Assembly (NCBI GenBank): GCA_035695265.1
Contig: DASSEM010000107.1
Location: 1-7,332 of the forward strand
Direction of reading: 5' to 3'
Source of the DNA: RHKX01 sp035695265
GTDB lineage: Bacteria > Actinomycetota > Thermoleophilia > Solirubrobacterales > 70-9
DNA length: 7,332 nucleotides
Program-made: the position numbers and the translations under genes
The notes under the pieces: model-generated
Seen by the model: only the letters and a program-made list of their open reading frames with translations
Database searches by the model: none
What the model was told of the DNA's origin: nothing
In this document: one piece after another, positions 1 through 5,437 of the stretch
How the letters are laid out: each line of letters begins with the position of its first letter
Numbering within the stretch: the stretch's first letter is position 1

Positions 1-276
1 CTGGCTGCGGCGGAAGACGATGTAGCGGCGGGTCCGGGCGAAGGCGACGATGCTGGCGGCCGAGGCGAGCTGGTAGGCGAACGGGATCGCGGCCGAGCCC
101 CAGAGCCCGAGGATCGCGTAGGTCGCCACCCAGATCGAGGCGAGGCTCGCCATCAGCAGCGCCGAGAGGACGAGCACGGACTTGCGCAGCCGCAGGTCGT
201 CGCTGTCCCCGGGGGCGGAGCCGGCGTCGACGAGGCGCCGCAGCCAGCCGGGCAGCCGAGCGATCGCCGTCCGCAT
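1..276 (-). CDS. N-terminal part of a two-helix membrane protein, possibly an adenylate/guanylate cyclase (partial, runs off left edge)
   Basis: The reverse strand is open from the start codon to the edge of the window, giving 92 residues. The first 33 or so residues are a cytoplasmic-looking lead with many charges (WLRRLVDAG, then GDSDDLRLRKS). Two hydrophobic stretches follow, at about residues 34-57 and 60-80, and then a basic RTRRYIVFRRSQ run. The arrangement of DSDDLRLRK, two helices and RRY-FRRSQ resembles the membrane region in front of the catalytic domain in actinobacterial adenylate/guanylate cyclases. That is recalled family resemblance, and the catalytic domain lies outside the window. 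A membrane histidine kinase is the main alternative. I chose the ATG at 276 over the one at 288 because GGAGG ends 5 bases before it. Two start codons in frame make the first four residues uncertain. Confidence 0.6.
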   Translation of the reverse strand, partial: MRTAIARLPGWLRRLVDAGSAPGDSDDLRLRKSVLVLSALLMASLASIWVATYAILGLWGSAAIPFAYQLASAASIVAFARTRRYIVFRRSQ

Positions 277-297
277 CCGCACCTCCATCACCGTCCG

Positions 298-303
298 AGG
301 ATA
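298..303 (-). promoter_or_regulatory. Candidate -10 (TATCCT) for the left-edge membrane protein
   Basis: On the minus strand, TATCCT lies 21 bases before the preferred ATG at 276 and fits the actinobacterial TANNNT -10 pattern. I see no good -35 at 16-18 bases upstream, so this is a weak call. Confidence 0.25.
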
Positions 304-358
304 AGCGCGACGGCTCGGCAACCACGCTCGGACGCGGCGGGCGTGATCGGACGTCGGA

Positions 359-364
359 TAGGCT
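359..364 (+). promoter_or_regulatory. Candidate -10 (TAGGCT) for the FetAB-like operon
   Basis: TAGGCT fits TANNNT and would put transcription start near 371. That leaves almost no leader before the conserved first beta strand of the ATPase, whose coding starts by about 381. No clear -35 is visible. The 146 bases between the two divergent genes (277-422) otherwise hold only this element, the opposite -10 and the in-frame N-terminal extension of the ATPase. Confidence 0.3.
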
Positions 365-422
365 CGCCCGGATCGCTGAACTGCTCTTCGAGCTCGACCG
401 GGTCTCGCTGCGCCGCGGCGGC

Positions 423-1046
423 GTGCCCGTCCTCCGCGAGCTCTCGGCCGAGCTTCCGGAGGGCGTGAGTGCGATCGTCGGGCCGTCGGGCTCGGGCAAG
501 TCGACGCTGCTGCGGCTGCTCGACCGGCTCTCCGACCCCGACTCCGGCACGGTCCGGTTCCGCGGGACCGACACCCGCGAGATCGACCCACTGCGGCTGC
601 GGCGCGAGGTCGCCCTGGTCGCGCAGCTGCCGGCCCTGCTCGAGGGAACCGTGGCCGACAACCTCCGCTTCGCCGCCGACCTCGCCGGCCACGAAACGGA
701 CCCCGAATCGCTGCCGAGGCTGCTCGAGCTGGCCGGCCTCGAGCGTTCCTTCGCCGACCGTGACGTCGAACGCCTCTCGGTCGGCGAGCAGCAGCGGGCG
801 ATGATCGCCCGGGCGCTCGCGCTCGAGCCCGGCGTCCTCCTGCTCGACGAGCCGACCTCGGCGCTCGACGAGCGGACGCGTGACTCGATCGAGCGGACCG
901 TCGCCGACCTCGGGCGGCGGCTCGGTGCCTCGATCGTGATCGTCACCCACGACCCCGCCCAGGCGCGGCGGCTCGCAAGCTGGACCGTCGAGATCGATTC
1001 CGGCCGGACCGTGCGTCAGGGCCCGGCCTCCGAGGTGCTGGCGTGA
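423..1046 (+). CDS. fetA: ABC transporter ATP-binding protein, FetA/YbbL type
   Basis: This is the nucleotide-binding subunit that hydrolyses ATP to drive the membrane permease encoded next. Numbered from the GTG at 423 (207 residues), the motifs are complete and in order: Walker A GPSGSGKST at 20-28, Q-loop Gln68 in VAQLP, signature LSVGE at 118-122 followed by QQR, Walker B VLLLDE at 138-143, D-loop SALD, and H-loop His176 in VTHD. The signature has Val where LSGGQ/LSGGE has Gly. The stop overlaps the next gene's GTG by 4 bases (GTGA), so the two are translationally coupled. The FetA assignment rests mainly on that FetB partner. The start is doubtful: the frame stays open upstream and encodes LFELDRVSLRRGG, a typical first strand of an ABC domain, but it has no ATG, GTG or TTG back to 300. 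The true start may be a rare codon such as CTG at 381. Confidence 0.85.
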   Translation: MPVLRELSAELPEGVSAIVGPSGSGKSTLLRLLDRLSDPDSGTVRFRGTDTREIDPLRLRREVALVAQLPALLEGTVADNLRFAADLAGHETDPESLPRLLELAGLERSFADRDVERLSVGEQQRAMIARALALEPGVLLLDEPTSALDERTRDSIERTVADLGRRLGASIVIVTHDPAQARRLASWTVEIDSGRTVRQGPASEVLA

Positions 1047-1855
1047 ACGCCGCCCCGATCGACATCAGCCTCGGCGAGGTCGCCGCGGCGCTCGTCCTCG
1101 TCGCGATCGCCGTCGCGATCTCGCGCTGGCGCCGGGCGGGCCTCGAGGCAGACATCGGGATCGCGGTGGCGCGGAGCTTCGTCCAGCTGACCGCGATCGG
1201 CTTCGTGATCACGGCGATCTTCGACACCGACAGCCTGCTCCTGGTCCTCGCCCTGCTCGTGGTGATGGTCGGCTTCGGCGCCTTCACGGCTCGCGCCCGG
1301 GCCCGCCACGTCCCCGGCGTCCTCGAGCCCCTCCTGATCGCGCTGGGGCTCTCGGCCACGGCGACCCTCGGCCTCGTGCTGGCGCTCGGGATCTTCCCGG
1401 CCGAGCCCCGTTACCTCGTTCCGGTCGGCGGCATGGTGATCGGCAATGCGATGACGGCATCGGCAGTTGCGCTGGACCGGCTCGGCGACGAGATGCGATC
1501 GGCGGCAGCGCGGATCGAGGCCACCCTGGCGCTGGGCGCGACCGCGCGGGTGGCGGCGGGGCCGACCGTCCGCGCGGCGCTCCGATCGGGGACGATTGCG
1601 CTCGTCGACTCGACGAAGACGACCGGGCTGATCTTCTTCCCGGGCACGATGGTCGGGATGCTGCTCGCCGGGGCCGACCCGACCGACGCCGTTCGCCTCC
1701 AGCTCATCCTCCTCTACGTCCTGCTCGGCGCCGTCGCGATCTCGGCCCTGGTCGCGACGACCCTCACCTACCGCAACTACTTCACCCCCGCTCACCAGCT
1801 CCGGGACCTGGCCGCGGGCGGGTCAGACCACCCGCCTGCGACCAGCGGCAGGTAG
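1043..1855 (+). CDS. fetB: FetB/YbbM family (UPF0014) ABC transporter permease, probable iron/metal exporter
   Basis: This is the membrane subunit of the transporter, 270 residues, close to the usual FetB size. Hydrophobic segments lie at about 9-28, 46-62, 64-82, 94-117, 124-145, 196-214 and 218-243. Family hallmarks are visible: ARSFVQL at 43-49, VPVGGMVIGNAM at 126-137, IEATLALGATA at 158-168 (likely coupling to the ATPase), and FFPGTMVGMLLAGADPTDAVRLQ spanning 198-220, ending TYRNYF. In E. coli the homologous FetAB pair exports iron and protects against oxidative stress; applying that substrate here is inference. The GTG start overlaps the ATPase stop. Other starts are unlikely because hydrophobic segment 1 begins only about eight residues in. 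The last 20 residues are hydrophilic and poorly conserved, and their codons form part of a hairpin. Confidence 0.88.
   Translation: MNAAPIDISLGEVAAALVLVAIAVAISRWRRAGLEADIGIAVARSFVQLTAIGFVITAIFDTDSLLLVLALLVVMVGFGAFTARARARHVPGVLEPLLIALGLSATATLGLVLALGIFPAEPRYLVPVGGMVIGNAMTASAVALDRLGDEMRSAAARIEATLALGATARVAAGPTVRAALRSGTIALVDSTKTTGLIFFPGTMVGMLLAGADPTDAVRLQLILLYVLLGAVAISALVATTLTYRNYFTPAHQLRDLAAGGSDHPPATSGR
1814..1839 (+). terminator. Hairpin in the last codons of fetB
   Basis: GGCGGGT (1817-1823) pairs with ACCCGCC (1830-1836) around a 6-base loop. The stem extends by one G-U wobble and two more G-C pairs to 1814/1839. It lies just before a second hairpin. There is no T-run, so it could act as a pause or transcript-stabilising structure and not as a true intrinsic terminator. 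Confidence 0.35.
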
Positions 1856-1868
1856 CGGCACCTGCCGC
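1845..1868 (+). terminator. GC-rich hairpin over the fetB stop codon, probable bidirectional terminator
   Basis: GCGGCAGGT (1845-1853) and ACCTGCCGC (1860-1868) form a perfect 9-bp stem with a 6-base loop. It includes the fetB TAG and lies 17 bases beyond the end of the convergent secreted-protein gene (stop complement at 1886-1888). Because both genes end here it could serve both strands. No T-tract follows on either side, as is common in GC-rich actinobacteria. Confidence 0.5.
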
Positions 1869-1885
1869 CACCTGCCCCCCGGGGT

Positions 1886-3835
1886 TCAGCGCGGGCCGTG
1901 CAGCAGCTCGACGGGCTTCGCCAGGGCCGGGGTCGTGTGACTGTCGCAGTCGTTGCTCGGGTTCGGGTCGAAGGTGGGGGCGTTCACGCACGCCACGAAG
2001 TCGACCGTGTCGCCGACCGCGACGCCGGTGTGGGTCCAGGCGAACCGGAACTTCACCCGCTTGCCGGGCTTGCCGACCGTCGCCTTCACGAACGCGACCG
2101 ACCCCGTCGGCACCCCGTTGACATCGACGGCCACGAACACGTCCTCCTCGGTGATCGTGAACGGGCCTGTGCCCAGGTTGACAACTTTGACCACGAACCC
2201 TCTCGTCTTCGTGTCGCTGCCGCTGGCCCAGGGCGCGTTCCTGACGATCACCTTGGCGGCGTAGTCGTTGCCTTCGACGACCGGCGGATCGACGTTGACG
2301 ATGACCTCGTCGGTGTCGCACGCCGGTGGCGCCGCGTCGTCGCAGACCTCGAGCTGGAAGGTCAGCGTCGCCGGTCCGGTCGGCGCCGTGAAGGACGGCG
2401 TCGCCGTGTCGGCGCCGGTCAGGGTTACGGCCGGGCCGCCGGTCTGGGTCCAGCTGTAGGTCAGCGGGTCCGCGTCGGGATCCGAGGATCCGGTCCCGTC
2501 GAGGCTGACGGCGGCACCGGAGGCGACCGTCTGGTCGGCTCCCGCGTCCGCGGTCGGCGCCGCGTTGCCCGCGCCGGTCCAGGTCTTGGTGGCTGTGTCC
2601 GTCACCTCGCCGGTGTCACAGGCATCGTTGCCGTTGTTGTCCAGGCACGCCTTGATCGTGTCGGTGCCCGCGCTGGTTCCGGTGTAGGTGTGGGTGGCCG
2701 TGCCGTCGCTGCCGGTCGTCACGGTGGCCGCCGGCTGCGGGTTGGCGCCGCTCACCTCGAACACGATGTCCGAGCCGGGCACCGGGTTGCCGAGGTTGTC
2801 CTTGAGCTCCGCCGTGACCGTGTGCGGAGTGTTGACCGGGTTCGACGCCGTCTCCGGGGTCAGCGCGAGGGTCGGCGGGATCACCGGCTCGCCGCCCACC
2901 GCCTTGAAGCCCCAGATGAACGTGTTCGGCTCTCCGGTCGCCTCGCCACCGTCAGGCTGGCCGAGCGAGAACAGCTCCAGCGCCGCGGCGCTGACCGCGC
3001 CGTTCGCCGCCGACTCGGTCCCTGCCGCGCCGTAGAAGATGCTGAACTCCTTCGACTCGCCGACGGCCAGCGCGCCGAAGCTGAAGTCGAACAGCGCTCC
3101 GTGATCGTCGGGGCCCTTGTCGGTGTAGTCGGCGTTCTCGGTGGCCGGGTCGAGCGGCGAGTGGTCGGCGAACGGGTCCGACGACTGGAAGCCGTTGTCG
3201 TTCGAGCGGATCAGGTTGCCGGCCGGCGCCGGCGTCGTACCGCGCTGGATCGTCACGAACTCGCTGAACGCCGTCGGCTCGACGTCCCAGTCCATGAGGC
3301 GGGTGTAGCGCACGTCGGGCAGGGAGGTGGTGCCGATGTTCTCGAGCGTCACCTCGATCTCGTACAGGTTCGGCGTCGCCGGGGACGGCGCGAAGGCGTG
3401 GGTCACCCGCAGCTTGTCGTCGATCGTGACGACCGAGGTGGCGGTCGATGCATCGGAGGTGAAGCTGACCGCGTCGAGGTTCTCACCCTCGGGCAGCGTC
3501 CAATCGTTGTTGGCGGAGCCCGAGAAGTCGCCGGCAGGGTCGGCCACTCCGGCGCCCCACCCCTCGCACTGGCAGCCGGCGCGCGTACCGTCGTTGCCGG
3601 TCGCCTCGTAGGTGACGCCGACGAACCTGGTCTCGTCGGCGAAGTTGAGCTGGCCGGCGTCGTTGACCCCGAGCGCAACCGTGCCATTGCTGATCACAGC
3701 GCCCCCGAATGCCGCCTCGGCGGTAAGGCCGAGCAGCGCCAGCGCGGCGATCGTCGCCGCGACGAGCCGGGCACCGCCGGCAGCGATCCCCTTCATGCCG
3801 GATGCGTGCCTCCGCGGTGTCCCAGTTCCCCTCAT
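1886..3835 (-). CDS. Secreted modular protein with Ig-like and PKD-like domains (function unknown)
   Basis: The predicted product has 649 residues. The start is the ATG at 3835, preceded by GGAG with a 6-base gap; the frame is open further upstream, but that part lacks coding character. An Arg-rich n-region and the hydrophobic run VAATIAALALLGLTAEAAFG (about 23-43) form a Sec signal peptide. After it comes an N-terminal beta-rich module (about 45-315). It carries CQCEGWG, VRYTRLMDWD, FQSSDPF, GALFDFSFGALAVGESKEF-type text and NTFIWGFKAVGG, a layout I recall from other bacterial secreted Ig-domain proteins. A Big_1/invasin-like Ig domain spans about 318-420, a PKD-like domain (ADAGADQTVASG, LDGTGSSDPD, YSWTQTGG) about 425-516, and a CARDB-like C-terminal beta domain about 522-635. 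There is no LPXTG motif, C-terminal helix or catalytic motif, so it is probably released or loosely held outside the cell. The gene lies downstream of a response regulator on the same strand. A binding or structural role is inferred only. Confidence 0.8.
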   Translation of the reverse strand: MRGTGTPRRHASGMKGIAAGGARLVAATIAALALLGLTAEAAFGGAVISNGTVALGVNDAGQLNFADETRFVGVTYEATGNDGTRAGCQCEGWGAGVADPAGDFSGSANNDWTLPEGENLDAVSFTSDASTATSVVTIDDKLRVTHAFAPSPATPNLYEIEVTLENIGTTSLPDVRYTRLMDWDVEPTAFSEFVTIQRGTTPAPAGNLIRSNDNGFQSSDPFADHSPLDPATENADYTDKGPDDHGALFDFSFGALAVGESKEFSIFYGAAGTESAANGAVSAAALELFSLGQPDGGEATGEPNTFIWGFKAVGGEPVIPPTLALTPETASNPVNTPHTVTAELKDNLGNPVPGSDIVFEVSGANPQPAATVTTGSDGTATHTYTGTSAGTDTIKACLDNNGNDACDTGEVTDTATKTWTGAGNAAPTADAGADQTVASGAAVSLDGTGSSDPDADPLTYSWTQTGGPAVTLTGADTATPSFTAPTGPATLTFQLEVCDDAAPPACDTDEVIVNVDPPVVEGNDYAAKVIVRNAPWASGSDTKTRGFVVKVVNLGTGPFTITEEDVFVAVDVNGVPTGSVAFVKATVGKPGKRVKFRFAWTHTGVAVGDTVDFVACVNAPTFDPNPSNDCDSHTTPALAKPVELLHGPR

Positions 3836-3902
3836 GACGCTCTCCCCTTGCTTGGCACGGGACCGTGGACGGTTCCGCGGGTCAGCTACTTGTGCCCATC
3901 GA

Positions 3903-3948
3903 GGATCGTCTTTGCACGAGATCGCCGTCAACGTCACATCGACGATCC
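3903..3948 (-). promoter_or_regulatory. Upstream region of the secreted-protein gene: TTGACG -35-like box inside an inverted repeat
   Basis: On the minus strand TTGACG (plus positions 3926-3931) matches a -35 well, but no convincing -10 follows at 16-18 bases. Arms GGATCGTC (3903-3910) and GACGATCC (3941-3948) are perfect 8-base inverted repeats, 30 bases apart and centred almost on the TTGACG. This could be an operator or promoter region about 70-110 bases before the ATG at 3835. Function is inferred. Confidence 0.3.
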
Positions 3949-3975
3949 CCGAGCAGGGTTCGCCGGACCGCAGAC

Positions 3976-3995
3976 CGGAGGATGCGGGTCCTCCG
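3976..3995 (-). repeat. Short inverted repeat (7-bp stem, 6-base loop) downstream of the response regulator
   Basis: CGGAGGA (3976-3982) and TCCTCCG (3989-3995) flank TGCGGG. It follows the larger palindrome in the transcript leaving the response regulator gene. It may be part of a terminator or of the leader region of the secreted-protein gene. Confidence 0.3.
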
Positions 3996-4008
3996 ATCGA
4001 AGGCGAGA

Positions 4009-4030
4009 GCGGCGACCGGCCGGTCGCCGC
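4009..4030 (-). terminator. Perfect 22-bp palindrome just after the response regulator stop
   Basis: Positions 4009-4019 (GCGGCGACCGG) are exactly repeated in reverse complement at 4020-4030, with no spacer. It begins 5 bases after the regulator's stop codon. As RNA it would fold into a GC-rich hairpin with a small loop, suggesting a terminator. There is no T-tract after it. As DNA it could equally be a dimer binding site. Confidence 0.45.
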
Positions 4031-4035
4031 CGAGC

Positions 4036-4749
4036 TCACTCGAGCAGGCCCCTGCGCATCGCCTCCGCGACCGCGGCGGCGCGGTCGCCGACCGCGAGCT
4101 TCGCGTAGATGCTCCGCAGATGCGACTTGACCGTGGTCGGGCTGAGATGAAGCGTGGCGCCGATCGCGGCCGCCGAGCCACCGCCGGCAACGCCTTGCAG
4201 GATCTCGAGCTCGCGATCGGTCAGGACGTCGCGCTCGATCCGGGTGCGCTTGCGGATCTCGGCGGCGAGGTCGGTTTCGACGTCGGCGCAGAGGGCGACG
4301 CCGCCGCGGGCCACGGTGATGATCGCGTCGCAGATCGCTTGCCGGGACGAGTCCTTGGCGAGATAGCCGGCGGCACCCTCCGCCAGCGCCCGGTAGGCGA
4401 TGTCCCCGTCGAGGTAGGCGGAGAGGATCAGGACCCGCGTCGGGGACTCGCCGCTTCCGACCGCGGCGAGGACGCCGAGACCGTCGACCTCCGGCATCCG
4501 CATGTCGACCGCGGCGACCTCGGGACGGAGCTCCTCGATTCGCTCGATCGCCTCACGGCCGTCCCCGGCCTCGGCGACGAGGCGGAGCTCGTCGCAGGCC
4601 TCGACCGCCCGCGCGAGCCCGTCGCGATAGACGGGGTGGTCGTCGACGATCAGGACGGTCGGGGGCTCGTGCGATCCCCGCCTCAAACCGACACGAGCGA
4701 TCCCCGCTCGCGTCGCAGTGCCCTGGTCAGCATGCCCGACGGCCTTCAT
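4036..4749 (-). CDS. NarL/FixJ (LuxR) family response regulator transcription factor
   Basis: This is a two-domain DNA-binding response regulator of 237 residues, within the usual range for the family. The receiver domain (about 31-150) has the acidic pair Asp36/Asp37 (LIVDDHPVYRDGL), phospho-acceptor Asp82 (AVDMRMPEVDG), Ser110 (ILSAY) and Lys132 (GYLAKDSS). The C-terminal LuxR helix-turn-helix starts at LTDRELEIL (about 176) and contains LHLSPTTVKSHLRSIYAKL, typical of the DNA-recognition segment. All residues needed for phosphorylation are present. The ATG at 4749 is chosen because GGAGG sits 7 bases before it and a promoter lies just beyond; the frame opens further up to 4815, but that would overlap the -35. 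About 25 residues precede the receiver domain, so a later start is possible. No histidine kinase is encoded in the window, so it is an orphan here. The secreted-protein gene follows on the same strand after 200 bases and is a candidate target. Confidence 0.9.
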   Translation of the reverse strand: MKAVGHADQGTATRAGIARVGLRRGSHEPPTVLIVDDHPVYRDGLARAVEACDELRLVAEAGDGREAIERIEELRPEVAAVDMRMPEVDGLGVLAAVGSGESPTRVLILSAYLDGDIAYRALAEGAAGYLAKDSSRQAICDAIITVARGGVALCADVETDLAAEIRKRTRIERDVLTDRELEILQGVAGGGSAAAIGATLHLSPTTVKSHLRSIYAKLAVGDRAAAVAEAMRRGLLE

Positions 4750-4786
4750 CCCGGATCCTCCCCCCGAGGTATGTGCCCTGACGATG

Positions 4787-4815
4787 ACCCTACTCCGGTC
4801 GCAACGATCACGCAA
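4787..4815 (-). promoter_or_regulatory. Sigma-70-like promoter for the response regulator
   Basis: On the minus strand TTGCGT (plus 4810-4815) is followed after exactly 17 bases by TAGGGT (plus 4787-4792). This predicts a leader of roughly 30 bases ending in the strong GGAGG before the ATG at 4749. It lies in the 84-base gap after the VOC gene, so the regulator need not depend on read-through from that gene. Confidence 0.5.
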
Positions 4816-4833
4816 TGGCTGGCGTGGGTCTGC

Positions 4834-5370
4834 TCAGCCGGCGACGAGCCTCTCGATCGCGTCCGCGAGGTGGACCTCGGCGATGCTGCGGTCACCGCGC
4901 TCGACCCGGAGCTCGTGGGCGACGCGCAACACATCGGCATGGGTATTGCCGGCCGGCGGCTCGAAGCGGTACGAGGCGAGCTCGATCAACAGCCCGAGCG
5001 GGTCCTTGAAGTAGATCGAGTCCATGAAGCCCCGGTCCTTGACGCCGCTGTGGTCGATCCCGCGCTCCTCGAGCCGCTCGACGGTCTGCCGGAACGTCGC
5101 CTGCGAGAGCGCGAACGCGAGGTGATGGACGCAGCCGGGATCGGTGGGCGTCCGCTCCGGGTCGCCGGTCCGCTCCTCGTCGGTGAAGACCGTGATCAGG
5201 CGCCCGTCGCCCGGATCGAAGTAGAGGTGGCTCTCGGAGTCGTTGTCCAGGTTCGGCTGCTCGAAGACGAACGGCATGCCGAGCAGCCCGTCCCAGAAGT
5301 CGATCGAGGTCTGCCGATCAGCCCCGGTCAGCGTCACGTGATGGACGCCCTGGCTTTGGAGCCTGCGCAT
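4834..5370 (-). CDS. VOC-superfamily protein (glyoxalase/extradiol ring-cleaving dioxygenase-like)
   Basis: The product has 178 residues. The vicinal-oxygen-chelate fold is recognisable from its two beta-alpha-beta-beta-beta modules: GVHHVTLTGADRQTSIDFWDGLLGM near the N-terminus, and PGCVHHLAFAL (79-87) through FKDPLGLLIELAS (121-133). Candidate metal ligands are His10 or His11, His82 or His83, and Glu130; His48 in SESHLYF is also conserved-looking. The wording resembles the first half of two-domain YkcA/MhqA/LinE-type ring-cleaving dioxygenases, but the whole protein is one VOC unit plus a tail of about 45 residues, so the substrate cannot be named. It is probably cytosolic, as no signal peptide is present. 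The start ATG has no clear Shine-Dalgarno but sits 6 bases after a -10 hexamer, consistent with leaderless translation. The response regulator follows on the same strand. Confidence 0.85.
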   Translation of the reverse strand: MRRLQSQGVHHVTLTGADRQTSIDFWDGLLGMPFVFEQPNLDNDSESHLYFDPGDGRLITVFTDEERTGDPERTPTDPGCVHHLAFALSQATFRQTVERLEERGIDHSGVKDRGFMDSIYFKDPLGLLIELASYRFEPPAGNTHADVLRVAHELRVERGDRSIAEVHLADAIERLVAG

Positions 5371-5376
5371 GGCCGA

Positions 5377-5382
5377 AACCTA
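5377..5382 (-). promoter_or_regulatory. -10 hexamer (TAGGTT) for a leaderless VOC transcript
   Basis: On the minus strand TAGGTT ends exactly 6 bases before the ATG at 5370, which puts the expected transcription start on the A of the ATG. The -35 region is not recognisable. Leaderless genes with this spacing are common in actinobacteria. Confidence 0.4.
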
Positions 5383-5418
5383 CCGCGGCGGGCCGAAAAC
5401 TCGTCGCTCCGCGCCATG

Positions 5419-5424
5419 TACGCT
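5419..5424 (+). promoter_or_regulatory. Candidate -10 (TACGCT) for the lipoprotein gene
   Basis: TACGCT fits TANNNT and would start transcription near 5431, about 7 bases before the ATG at 5438. There is no Shine-Dalgarno between them and no clear -35. The opposing -10 for the VOC gene is about 36 bases away, so this 67-base gap is a compact divergent promoter. Confidence 0.3.
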
Positions 5425-5437
5425 GACTGCGATCGCG

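Noticed and set aside
288..950. A minus-strand open frame opposite the ABC ATPase
   Set aside because: It covers all the ATPase motifs on the other strand and has shadow-type composition (Arg, Glu, Gly, Pro).
3836..4039. Extending the secreted protein's start to 4039
   Set aside because: The extra 68 residues have no coding character and would bury the signal peptide. The ATG at 3835 has a good Shine-Dalgarno, and the extension would overlap the regulator's stop.
1898..4108. A long plus-strand open frame antisense to the secreted protein
   Set aside because: The predicted product is a low-complexity Arg/Val/Gly string with no recognisable motif. The minus-strand frame has a signal peptide and clear domains.
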